From: Candidatus Bathyarchaeota archaeon
Lineage (GTDB): Archaea > Thermoproteota > Bathyarchaeia > Bathyarchaeales > Bathycorpusculaceae
Length of the DNA stretch: 64,000 nucleotides
Assembly: GCA_026014735.1 (NCBI GenBank)
Contig: JAOZHT010000002.1
Location: 186,001 to 250,000 of the forward strand
Reading direction: 5' to 3'
Shown: piece by piece, positions 18,140-25,952 of the stretch
Position numbering within the stretch: the stretch's first letter is position 1
How the letters are laid out: each line of letters starts with the position of its first letter
Translations under genes and position numbers: made by a program
The notes under the pieces: generated by a model
Seen by the model: the letters and a program-made list of their open reading frames with translations, nothing else
The model's database searches: none
What the model was told of the DNA's origin: nothing

Positions 18140-19210
18140 TTACCTGTTGCGCTTTATCAAGAAATCAGCGAACGCTTTTAATTTTTCCTTAGCCTGCGGC
18201 GTAGGCAACAAGGAATCTGCTTCGCTCCAGCTTTCAAGAACCATCCGTTCCGCTAAGGCTTTAACGTATCCAAACGCGCCGTACTTAGCTATGATTGCGA
18301 TGGCTTCTTCGCGTAGCTTCTGCTCGCAGGTGTGCATTCCCAGGATCTCAAGCAGCCGCATCCTATCTTGGTCAGTGGCTTTCTGGAGGGTATAGATGAC
18401 TAGAAGCGAACGTTTGCCCTCGCTTATGTCGCCGCCGACGCAGCCTTTGCCCTTAGCGAACTCTTCGCCGGTTAAATCAAGAATGTCATCCTGCATCTGG
18501 AAAGCAACGCCTATGGATTCAGCGAATCGGCCCAGTTTCTCAACAAGCCGGGGTTCCCCACCCGCCAGCACAGCAGCAATCTTGGCTGACATCCTTGCCA
18601 GCGTGCCGGTTTTGTAGGCACACATCTGCAAGTAATCCTGCTCACTTAACGCGTCAGCGTTAGCTATGCCGCGGTGCCAGGCAATATCCATGGCTTGCCC
18701 CATGCTGAGGTTAATCATTTCCTGCACATAAATCTCGTAAACATCCCGCTGCACCTGCGCGGAGAGCACCTCGCGGTTAGTCATGAGGGGCAAAAGCGGC
18801 AGGTAATACATGGCGTTTCCCACGTTGATTGCTATGTCGCTGCCGTAGATTTTGTAGCTGCAGGGTTTGCCGCGGCGCACCTCCGAGGAATCCTCGATGT
18901 CGTCTATGACTAGCGTGCCGTTGTGGATGACTTCGGGGATTATGGCGAAGTCAAGGCAGTAGTCGGCTTTCTTGCCCAGTGCCTCGCAGATAAGCAAGAA
19001 AAGCGCGGGGCGCCACCGTTTGCCGCCTCGATTCAGCATGTCCCAGATGGGGTCAGCTATGGCTTTGTTGAGGGGTTCAAGGTTGTAGCTGTACATTGGA
19101 GGAGTAACTTGGAAGAGCACTGCGTCCTTGCTGAAGGCTCTTGGAAGGTACTTTTCGATGGCTGCGTCAATTTTGGGGGCGGTTTCTTCCAGAAAACGTT
19201 CGATATCCAT
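18140..19210 (-). CDS. Geranylgeranyl diphosphate synthase-type polyprenyl synthetase
   Basis: 356 residues. A trans-prenyltransferase that condenses IPP onto allylic diphosphates. The first Asp-rich motif is LVIDDIEDSSEVRRGKP and the second is QMQDDILDLTG; GGKRWRPAL near residue 62 binds IPP. The compact first motif and the length match archaeal GGPP synthases, which supply C20 chains for ether lipids, but the product length (C15, C20 or C25) cannot be fixed from sequence. It follows the IPP isomerase gene by one base, in the same operon. Confidence 0.88.
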   Translation of the reverse strand: MDIERFLEETAPKIDAAIEKYLPRAFSKDAVLFQVTPPMYSYNLEPLNKAIADPIWDMLNRGGKRWRPALFLLICEALGKKADYCLDFAIIPEVIHNGTLVIDDIEDSSEVRRGKPCSYKIYGSDIAINVGNAMYYLPLLPLMTNREVLSAQVQRDVYEIYVQEMINLSMGQAMDIAWHRGIANADALSEQDYLQMCAYKTGTLARMSAKIAAVLAGGEPRLVEKLGRFAESIGVAFQMQDDILDLTGEEFAKGKGCVGGDISEGKRSLLVIYTLQKATDQDRMRLLEILGMHTCEQKLREEAIAIIAKYGAFGYVKALAERMVLESWSEADSLLPTPQAKEKLKAFADFLIKRNR

Positions 19211-19211
19211 G

Positions 19212-20309
19212 TTAATGTGTGCCTCTTTTGGCGTATTTTTGGAGGCTGAAGCCGCGTGCAGTTAGCCACTGCGCGGTCTTGCCTGTAACCACTATGGGGC
19301 TAGCGGATAAATCCGAGATAGTTTCTGCGCCGGTGAGGAACATGACGTTGCGTAGCTCCTCAATCAGGCAGCTGAGTTTCTTTTCCGTTGCCTCTGTGCC
19401 CTTCACTGCGGCTTCAAGGATAGGCTGCACGATACCCGCTAAGTCTGCATCCAGCGCAAGGGCTTTGGCGATGTCTAGGCCGCTGCGTACGCCGCCTGAC
19501 GCAATCAAGGGCAGCTTGACGGTGTGAGCGGCTTCAATTAAGCTGGCTGCGGTGGGTATGCCCCAATCCCAAAGTGCCTCGCCTAGGCACTGCTGCACCT
19601 CATTTTGCGATGCACGGTAATATTCGACTGCGGCAAAGCTGGTTCCGCCGACTCCGCCGACATCGATGGCTTTCACGCCTGCAGCCTCCAATGCCTTGGC
19701 GTCTTCCGCGCAGATGCCTGCGCCGGTTTCTTTAACGATGACTGGTTGCTCGATGGCTGCGGCGACTTCGGCGATTTTTGACAGGACCCCTTTGAAGTTG
19801 GTTTGTCCCTCAGGCTGAATGGCTTCCTGAAGCGCGTTTAGGTGGATGGCGACTGCGTCGGCGTCAATCATTTCGACTATGCGTTTGACTTCTTTGACGC
19901 CGTAGCCGTGGACAAGCTGGACGCCTCCGACGTTAGCGACTAAGAATGCATGGGGCGCTTTTTCGCGTGCGATGCGGTAGGTTGCCTCAAGAGCGGGGTC
20001 TTCTATGGCGGCTCTTTGGCTGCCTAACCCCATGCCTAAGCCGAGTTTCTCGACGGCTTCCGCGATGGATTCGTTAATCGAGGTTGCCAGCGAGGTTCCG
20101 CCGGTCATGGCGCCCACGATGATGGGGGCAGAGAATTGTTTGCCTAAAAAGGTGGTTTGCAGGTTAATTTTGGCTTTATCGGTCTCTGGCAATGCGCGGT
20201 GAACCAGCTGGATATCCTCGAACCCTGCGGTGACGCTTCGGGCTTGCGCTTTCTCATCTAGACAGATGCGGATATGCTCGTTTTTGCGTTTGCCAGTTTC
20301 CTGTGCCAT
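19212..20309 (-). CDS. fni: Type 2 isopentenyl-diphosphate isomerase (FMN-dependent)
   Basis: 365 residues. It interconverts IPP and DMAPP using FMN and NADPH. Diagnostic segments are VGAMTGGTS, LGLGMGLGSQRAAIEDP, a conserved HLNALQEAIQPEGQ containing the catalytic Gln, and IASGGVRSGLDIAKALAL for phosphate binding. Archaea use this type rather than the bacterial/eukaryotic type 1 enzyme. It lies four bases after the IPK gene and one base before GGPPS. Confidence 0.95.
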   Translation of the reverse strand: MAQETGKRKNEHIRICLDEKAQARSVTAGFEDIQLVHRALPETDKAKINLQTTFLGKQFSAPIIVGAMTGGTSLATSINESIAEAVEKLGLGMGLGSQRAAIEDPALEATYRIAREKAPHAFLVANVGGVQLVHGYGVKEVKRIVEMIDADAVAIHLNALQEAIQPEGQTNFKGVLSKIAEVAAAIEQPVIVKETGAGICAEDAKALEAAGVKAIDVGGVGGTSFAAVEYYRASQNEVQQCLGEALWDWGIPTAASLIEAAHTVKLPLIASGGVRSGLDIAKALALDADLAGIVQPILEAAVKGTEATEKKLSCLIEELRNVMFLTGAETISDLSASPIVVTGKTAQWLTARGFSLQKYAKRGTH

Positions 20310-20313
20310 TTTG

Positions 20314-21114
20314 CTACTTCTCTATTTCAGTGCCCATAATACTCTGATCGGTTAAGGCTCTGTAGATAGATAACCCCTTGGTGGCGCCGGTGATGGTAAC
20401 GTGGATTCCTGCTTCAACCGCAGGGATAAGCTCAGCGATTTTGCCTGCCATGCCGCCGGTTACGTCGGTGCCTGCTGCTTTACCAAGTTTAGGCTGGATC
20501 TCTTTGAGTTCTTTGAGGTTCAGCTTCTTGAAGGGCTTGGCATCGGGGTTGGCTTTGGGGTCGCCGTCGAATAATCCGTCTGTGTCGACGCCGAGCACGA
20601 TTTTGCGTGCCTTATACTTGATTGCCAAATAGGCGACAAGTTGGTCGCCGCTGAGCACGGTGAAGCCCATTTTCTCGTCGAGCACCACGTCGCCGTAGAG
20701 CACGGGGGTGAAGCCCATTTTTGCCATGCCGTTGAGGACGGTTTGGTCGAAGAATTTGATTCTGCCGTTTTCTGTCATGAAGCAGCCGGAGGGCGCGACG
20801 CTGATGGCTGGGACCTCATGCAGGATAAGGGAGTCCATGACTAAGCCGTTGAGCACCGTCATCATATGGTGAGTTTCGGCGAAGCCGAGTTTCTGGGTTG
20901 GATCCTCTTTGTAGCCGTCTTTTAGGGCGTAGCGTTCGGCTGTGGGGTGCCCGAAGCTTCCGCCGCCGTGGACGACGATGAGGTTATCTAGGTCTGCTCG
21001 CTTGATTTCCTCGGCTAGGCGGTTGATGATGTCGGTTCGGGGTGTTGCCTCTACTGCTTTGTCAGTTATGGCTGAACCGCCGAGTTTAAGTATGATTGGG
21101 TTTGCATCGTTCAT
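20314..21114 (-). CDS. Isopentenyl phosphate kinase
   Basis: 266 residues of the amino-acid kinase fold. IPK phosphorylates isopentenyl phosphate to IPP, the last phosphorylation of the archaeal mevalonate route. LKLGGSAITDK opens the protein, VVHGGGSFGHPTAERY near residue 47 holds the catalytic His typical of IPK, and GVDTDGLFDGDP follows in the nucleotide site, with TDVTGGMAGKI later. First gene of the five-gene operon leading to fni, GGPPS, gltX and srp19. Confidence 0.93.
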   Translation of the reverse strand: MNDANPIILKLGGSAITDKAVEATPRTDIINRLAEEIKRADLDNLIVVHGGGSFGHPTAERYALKDGYKEDPTQKLGFAETHHMMTVLNGLVMDSLILHEVPAISVAPSGCFMTENGRIKFFDQTVLNGMAKMGFTPVLYGDVVLDEKMGFTVLSGDQLVAYLAIKYKARKIVLGVDTDGLFDGDPKANPDAKPFKKLNLKELKEIQPKLGKAAGTDVTGGMAGKIAELIPAVEAGIHVTITGATKGLSIYRALTDQSIMGTEIEK

Positions 21115-21734
21115 CGCAAATCTTACCTGACTAAGTCTATCTCTGTTCTGCTAATTTAACGTTGCAGTTGTTCTGCCTGCCCAAGGAGAGGGAAACGCCG
21201 CTGAGGGTTTTAACTGTGGAGGCGTAAGTTGCGTTATGCACAAAACCCGCCTTGCCCAGACAGAGGGTCTGTTGTGCTCTGCCAGCTCTACCCCCCCTCT
21301 ATATATAGCAGACTGAGAATCTGGCGCTAACTGTTTTTCTTTAGTTGTTGCTGTGGGGGACCCCTCTTGACACAACAACAACCCGCGGACTGTGCAAAGC
21401 AACCTAAATCAGAAAAGGGCGCTAAGGCGCATTCCAGGCAGGTTGTGCAACTTGCCACGGACAGAACAAAAAAATAGGGTCATAACGCAAAAACTTGGCT
21501 GCTCCACCTTTTCCTTCCATATAGGTAGAGAAAAACTGTTCTCTCTTTGCGAATATGGCTGTGTAATTTGGGATATTCAGAGAATTTGCCATTTAACCTT
21601 AACAACCTTCCTTGTGAGAATTTTAAAAAAGGCATGCCTCTACTATACAGCCATTTCAAATTTTGCTGGAAAGCAATTGGCTGTTTTTTGAAGCCAGCCC
21701 TTAATTAAATTCTGAGTTCTTGTCTTCAACCTTT
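21115..21734. other. 620-base intergenic region holding repeat copy B
   Basis: No gene could be supported; a 99-codon plus-strand frame here (21392-21691) has unlike-protein composition and crosses the repeat. The region includes the 5' flank of the IPK operon (21115-21200), a short C-run followed by a TATATATA stretch (21289-21308), the hairpin element described separately (21330-21475) and AT-rich sequence with a T-run after the convergent gene end (about 21610-21734). Confidence 0.5.
21330..21475 (+). ncRNA. Hairpin-rich intergenic element, copy B (possible small RNA)
   Basis: Second copy of the element at 3590-3745. GTTGTTGCTGTG (21344-21355) pairs with CACAACAACAAC (21371-21382) with one mismatch around a GGGGACCCCTCTTGA loop; compared with copy A, the stem is three bases longer on both sides. 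A third hairpin, GGCAGGTTG (21437-21445) with CAACTTGCC (21448-21456), replaces a different hairpin at the equivalent place in copy A. The tail GGACAGAACAAAA matches copy A's tail. Conserved hairpins with changed stem bases favour RNA over a plain DNA repeat. Confidence 0.45.
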
Positions 21735-22352
21735 TCAAATTATTCCATTTGGTCCTGAAGAAGCAATTTGACCAGTATCTGCCCAAATAGATACATCAAA
21801 ACCATAAATCCATGATTGAGCAGTGAGATCTTTGCTCCCAATGTTGGTGCTAGGGTTTTCCCATTGAAAAGACGCAACCACTGTCCATGCCGGAAAACTG
21901 CGCATGTCAGACGGCGAAGCTTCCCAGGAGATGATCTGATCAAAACTAGCGCCGCCCCGTAAACCGCTAAAATCAGTCAACATTTTTATGCTATCTGAAA
22001 TGGTGATATTGGTAATAATTCGGTTATTATCTTTGGCATACTGCTCTATGATAGGCACCGCTATGGCAAGTGCTTCTTCTTTTGTGAGGAGCGTATTGTT
22101 CTGCGGTTCTGTTGTAGCTTGAGGCGCAATAGTTGACTGAGATACTGTGTCATTGGCAACTGGCGCAATCGGCGGGGGGTTTACGCTTGTATATCCCGCG
22201 ATGAAATTGGTTGAAACCAGAAAAAGCGAAACCGTAAGAGCCGTAACTGCCAGCCCAATAACTATGGGGGTTGAATGCTGTCTTAGTCTTTGGAAATTGC
22301 TCGGCTGCTGAGGTAGCCAACCACGGAAAACATCTTTAATTTTCGTTTTCAT
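21735..22352 (-). CDS. Membrane-anchored extracellular protein, unknown function
   Basis: 205 residues, not recognised. A short cytoplasmic N-terminus precedes one transmembrane helix (about 30-52, IVIGLAVTALTVSLFLV), then a Pro/Thr-rich linker and an extracellular domain with LLTKEEALAIAVPIIEQYA, which resembles the helix of PepSY-like domains, followed by Trp-rich strands. It overlaps the upstream DNA-binding gene by an ATGA junction, so the pair is translationally coupled. It may be the target or partner of that regulator. Confidence 0.65.
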   Translation of the reverse strand: MKTKIKDVFRGWLPQQPSNFQRLRQHSTPIVIGLAVTALTVSLFLVSTNFIAGYTSVNPPPIAPVANDTVSQSTIAPQATTEPQNNTLLTKEEALAIAVPIIEQYAKDNNRIITNITISDSIKMLTDFSGLRGGASFDQIISWEASPSDMRSFPAWTVVASFQWENPSTNIGSKDLTAQSWIYGFDVSIWADTGQIASSGPNGII

Positions 22353-22828
22353 TTCTTTAGCTCCGGAACAAGTTTACAGAAGACTAAATCAGCCAGCTCT
22401 GCAGGATGGAGGGCCTGGCTGTTTTCTACCTCTATACCCCTTTCCGCTGCTAAATCCAAAAGGTACTTTTGGGTTTGTTTGAGGAATTCCTTGTTTTTTA
22501 CTTCTTCAGGATGGTCGTTCCAGTACCAGACTTTTATGCCGTAGTTGGTGCTGTAGGTGACGATGGCTTTTCGGTTGAGTGCGGGGTGGTAGCCTAGCAG
22601 TATGCCCTGGTTTGGGTGGAGGGCTGTTATTTGGAGGTCGTTGGCTTGTGCGATGCCTATGAGGGCGCTGGAGAGTTTGGCTTCGGTGGTTAGGCGGGTT
22701 TGGTTGACGTATTGCCGGGTGGTTTTTAGTTTGTTGGCTATGGTGGAGACGCTGAGGCCTTGGCTGAGGAGTTTCCAGATTGTTTTTTGTTGCTGGGTTA
22801 GGGGTGCTGTTAGGGCGTTTGGGGTCAT
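22349..22828 (-). CDS. HTH regulator with LuxR/sigma-like helix-turn-helix
   Basis: 159 residues. The N-terminal LTQQQKTIWKLLSQGLSVSTIANKLKTTRQYVNQTR (written here by its ends: LTQQQKTIWK to YVNQTR, residues 9-45) is a helix-turn-helix of the kind in LuxR-like and archaeal DUF-HTH proteins. The remainder (about 60-159) is an unassigned domain. First gene of a two-gene unit; a perfect palindrome lies 11 bases before the start, between it and the TATA box, suggesting autoregulation. Confidence 0.72.
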   Translation of the reverse strand: MTPNALTAPLTQQQKTIWKLLSQGLSVSTIANKLKTTRQYVNQTRLTTEAKLSSALIGIAQANDLQITALHPNQGILLGYHPALNRKAIVTYSTNYGIKVWYWNDHPEEVKNKEFLKQTQKYLLDLAAERGIEVENSQALHPAELADLVFCKLVPELKK

Positions 22829-22839
22829 CTGAGGATCAA

Positions 22840-22861
22840 TGTAAACATGTGTAAGTTTACA
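22840..22861 (-). promoter_or_regulatory. Operator-like palindrome TGTAAAC-N8-GTTTACA
   Basis: Perfect 7-base inverted repeat (22840-22846 and 22855-22861). A TATA-like TTAAATAT on the minus strand (about 22861-22868) touches its edge, placing the palindrome over the likely transcription start. Binding there would block polymerase or TFB, as for known archaeal repressors. The regulator encoded just downstream is the natural candidate. Confidence 0.6.
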
Positions 22862-22987
22862 TATTTAAGGTTAACGCAATCAACCGGCTAGCCAAGAAAT
22901 TTTAAAAAATCAAATCATTCCAAAAAAAATTCATAAAAAACGATAAAAATTTAAAGGCAAAAAAGCGGCAACGCAGCCCACAGCAAT

Positions 22988-23371
22988 TTAGTGGACTGTT
23001 ACAGTATCGCTCTCAACGCTGACTTTGCTGCCCGTCTTTATCTTGCCGATATCTAACTTGTCTACGAATGGGATTTCGCTGATGATGGCTCCGACTGCAA
23101 CGATGGTTTCTGTTTCTCGGTTAATCATGGCTGCGGGGGCGGCGCCGTTCTTTTTGAGTCGATACAGCGTGTAGCTGCCCACCGTGGAGCCTTTGCCCTG
23201 CGGGAACACCAGCACCTTGCCCTTGATGCTTTGTCCCTGCAGTTCATGGCCTTTCTCGATGACTTCGCCGCTGTTGGGATCCACGCCGCCGTAGAAGCTA
23301 ATCGGCATGGAGGTAACGAGGGCTTCTCCCTCGGCTTTGCCTTTGTAGATTATTCTGCCTTTCAATTCCAT
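22988..23371 (-). CDS. Phosphomevalonate dehydratase small subunit (AcnX swivel, DUF126)
   Basis: 127 residues. Swivelling domain of aconitase X, which with the large subunit dehydrates mevalonate 5-phosphate to trans-anhydromevalonate 5-phosphate. PQGKGSTVGSYTLYRL near residue 58 is diagnostic and carries the conserved Ser; PAAMINRETETIVAVGAI follows. Its start overlaps the large-subunit gene by ten bases, and the preceding decarboxylase gene completes the branch. AcnX proteins also act on hydroxyproline derivatives, but the linked UbiD-like gene favours mevalonate. Confidence 0.9.
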   Translation of the reverse strand: MELKGRIIYKGKAEGEALVTSMPISFYGGVDPNSGEVIEKGHELQGQSIKGKVLVFPQGKGSTVGSYTLYRLKKNGAAPAAMINRETETIVAVGAIISEIPFVDKLDIGKIKTGSKVSVESDTVTVH

Positions 23372-24567
23372 TTTCCACTCACCGCTGCATCAACGCATTG
23401 TTTCATGCTTCCCATCTTGGTTTTCATCAGGTTCTGGCGGCTATAGAAGCAGCCCTTCGCAGACGTCGTCGCCAACGCCTTAAACCTGCCCTTAAGCGGC
23501 GCCACCGCCATGCAAGTGTCACAGGCAAATTTGCCGCCCGCCGCCTCAATGACCGCCGTGTAGCCGCGTTTATCGGAAAGCTGCTTGGTGGTCCGCGCCG
23601 TTGCAACCCAAAGTTCCGTGCCAGACGCCACCTTTTTGCCCCGCAGCAACTCCGCGATTTCCTGGATTTCTTTTATGCTGCAATGCGGACAACCGACGCA
23701 GACAAAGTCTATGTCGGATACGTCGTCGTTGATGTGGTCGTAGGCGGCTTTGAGATCGCTTTCCGTGATTGTTACTGTATCTTTAGGTTGGGTTTGGGCT
23801 TGGTAGCCGGGGGTGATGCCTTTCATGTAGAAAAGCGGTTTAGCCCCATAAGTCACCAGCGAGGCGCCGAAGCTTTTAAGGTCATCTAGACCCGCGGTTT
23901 TTATGCCTGTGATGTAGGGGATTTTGTTCTCCGCCTTCTTGCCGATGGCGTAGCCGAGAGCGCCCCAATCCGAGAGCCTGGTGAGGGCTGCGTTGACTTC
24001 GACATGGACGTCGGGGACGCGGTTCTCGTCGAGGTGCAGGCCGTAGCAGGGGGTTTTCCCCACGAAGGCCGCTGCCAACGCGGAGGGGCCGCCTTCCCGG
24101 TTGGTGCGTGCGCCCAGAACGGAGTTGGCGAAGGTGACTGCGCTGCTCTCGGACCATGCGATGTGTTCGCCGTAGAGCGGTAGGTTGCCGATGAGGTAGG
24201 GTGTGCAGGTGCAGCTGACCAGGATGCCCATGCGTTCAAAGGCGTCGATGACTTGGTTTTGTTTGTCGGCGAAGTCGGGGCTGATGCCGAGTTGCTGCCA
24301 GTTCTCCAGGTCCATGCCTGCGGGGTTGAGGGTGGTCAGCACCTTGACTTTGCCGTCTGCTGCCAGTGAGTTGAGGAATTCGAGGCCTGCGTCGCCGAGG
24401 TTGTGGTAGCTTACTCCCGCGACCTGCACAGAGCCGACGTCGATTAGGGTTTTGGCGCTGAAGATTTCTCCGAGCGCAACAAGGATTTCCATGCTTTTGC
24501 GGACGGCGTAGCCTTCTTTGCCATCCAGCATCGCTTGCTCTTGTCTGGTTAATTCCATACTTATCAC
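23362..24567 (-). CDS. Phosphomevalonate dehydratase large subunit (aconitase X catalytic)
   Basis: 401 residues of the AcnX catalytic family with an iron-sulfur cluster. Likely Cys ligands occur in VSCTCTPYL, CVGCPHCS and ACDTCMA; the NREGGPSALAAAFVGKTP and YGLHLDENR segments are conserved. GTG 24567 overlaps the UbiD-like stop as GTGA; an ATG at 24558 is an alternative start. Second gene of the decarboxylase-AcnX-L-AcnX-S unit. Confidence 0.92.
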   Translation of the reverse strand: MISMELTRQEQAMLDGKEGYAVRKSMEILVALGEIFSAKTLIDVGSVQVAGVSYHNLGDAGLEFLNSLAADGKVKVLTTLNPAGMDLENWQQLGISPDFADKQNQVIDAFERMGILVSCTCTPYLIGNLPLYGEHIAWSESSAVTFANSVLGARTNREGGPSALAAAFVGKTPCYGLHLDENRVPDVHVEVNAALTRLSDWGALGYAIGKKAENKIPYITGIKTAGLDDLKSFGASLVTYGAKPLFYMKGITPGYQAQTQPKDTVTITESDLKAAYDHINDDVSDIDFVCVGCPHCSIKEIQEIAELLRGKKVASGTELWVATARTTKQLSDKRGYTAVIEAAGGKFACDTCMAVAPLKGRFKALATTSAKGCFYSRQNLMKTKMGSMKQCVDAAVSGKWN

Positions 24568-25883
24568 TTAAGGTACTTGTTTAAGTCAACTTTGATGTAG
24601 TCTGCTTTTGCAAAGCCCTTGCCCGTGGTGGACTGGGGAATCGTGGCGTCGAGGCCTGCTTTGGCGGTGGTGGCTTTTTTGCCCTCGGATAGGTCGCCTG
24701 AGGGGTCGAGGCTGCTGCCAGGCTGGTTGCTGAGGATAACGGCGTTTTTGTCGGCTTGGAAGCGGGTGGCAATTGCCCACTCCACGTCGTGGGGGTCATA
24801 GATGTTAATGTCCTCGTCAACGATTACGCAGTGCTTGAGTGAGCCATGTCCCTTGAAGGTGGCTTCAATAGCTTTTCGGCCATCGTCGGGGTTTTGCTTC
24901 TTGATTTGTACAACTGCGTGGAGCCAGCTGCAGCCGCCGGGTGTAATGTAGACGTCTTTGCATTGGCAGACCTTGCTGACTTCCTTGTAGATGGTGGGTT
25001 CCTTGGGCATGCCCATGAGGAACTTGTGCTCGTTTCTGCCGGCAAGGATGGTTTGGTAGATGGGGTTTTTGCGGTGGGTGACGCATTTGATTTCCAGGAT
25101 TGGCTGCTGGCGGGTGCGGTCCACGATGCCGGTTAAATCGAGGAATGGTCCCTCGGTGGCTTTCTCCCGGGTGATTTTGCCCTCAAAAACGAATTCGCTG
25201 TCCGCGGGCACCTCTAAGTTGATGGTTTTGCATTTCACCACATCGGTTTTCTCGAGTGCATTAGCCATCGCCAGCTCATCCACGCCCATCGGCAAAGTTG
25301 TAGCCGCCGCAAGCAGCACCGCCGTCGAGTTGCCGAGGCATATGGCGATTTCGAGTTCTCCGCCTGCCTTCTTAAGCGCCGTGTCAGTGCCGCGGTTCTC
25401 CACGATGCGGGCAACGAAGTGGTTTCTGTCTTTAAGCATAAGCCGATGGAAGCACATGTTGCGGGCGCCGGTCTGGGGGTCTTTGATGATGGATACGGCT
25501 GAGGCGATGTATTTGCCGCCGTCTGCCTCGGTGTACTGCATGATGGGTAGCTTGGTTAAGTCCACATCTGCATCTGACTCGACGATTTCCTGACAGGGCG
25601 CCTCTGATACAAGTTGGGGCGCAACGGGGTTCTCGATTGCCGAGAGCAGTTTGGGAAGCAGCTGCGCCTTGGGGATGCCCATGCTGCGGCAAATCAGCTC
25701 TTTAGAGGACACCAGCCCCGCCACGACGGGCACAGCGGATTCCTTAACGTTTTGGAACATGACTGGTTTTTCGCCGTTTGCGGCGATGATGCCCGCCATC
25801 TCATATTCAACTGAGACGGGCACTGTGATTGTGGTTAATTCCTTGGTTTTCCGGAGTTCTTCTATGGAGCCTCTTAGGGTCAA
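24564..25883 (-). CDS. Anhydromevalonate phosphate decarboxylase (UbiD family)
   Basis: 439 residues of the UbiD family, which uses prenylated FMN. In archaea the enzyme converts trans-anhydromevalonate 5-phosphate to isopentenyl phosphate, the IPK substrate. UbiD landmarks include CFHRLMLKDRNHFVARIVENR, the conserved Glu-rich EGPFLDLTG with the catalytic acid, and DEDINIYDPHDVEWA. Placement directly before both AcnX subunits makes the mevalonate role much more likely than aromatic-acid decarboxylation. No UbiX-type flavin prenyltransferase is in the window. Start is TTG; no strong ribosome site was seen. Confidence 0.9.
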   Translation of the reverse strand: MTLRGSIEELRKTKELTTITVPVSVEYEMAGIIAANGEKPVMFQNVKESAVPVVAGLVSSKELICRSMGIPKAQLLPKLLSAIENPVAPQLVSEAPCQEIVESDADVDLTKLPIMQYTEADGGKYIASAVSIIKDPQTGARNMCFHRLMLKDRNHFVARIVENRGTDTALKKAGGELEIAICLGNSTAVLLAAATTLPMGVDELAMANALEKTDVVKCKTINLEVPADSEFVFEGKITREKATEGPFLDLTGIVDRTRQQPILEIKCVTHRKNPIYQTILAGRNEHKFLMGMPKEPTIYKEVSKVCQCKDVYITPGGCSWLHAVVQIKKQNPDDGRKAIEATFKGHGSLKHCVIVDEDINIYDPHDVEWAIATRFQADKNAVILSNQPGSSLDPSGDLSEGKKATTAKAGLDATIPQSTTGKGFAKADYIKVDLNKYLK

Positions 25884-25952
25884 ATTGGTTCGCCTAAAAG
25901 GGAAGATGGCGGAGTCTGCGTTTATAGCTTTTGGAAGAAAACCCAGGGCAAA

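Noticed and set aside
21392-21691. 99-codon plus-strand open frame in the IPK upstream region
   Set aside because: Composition unlike a protein, no ribosome site, and it runs across the hairpin repeat.
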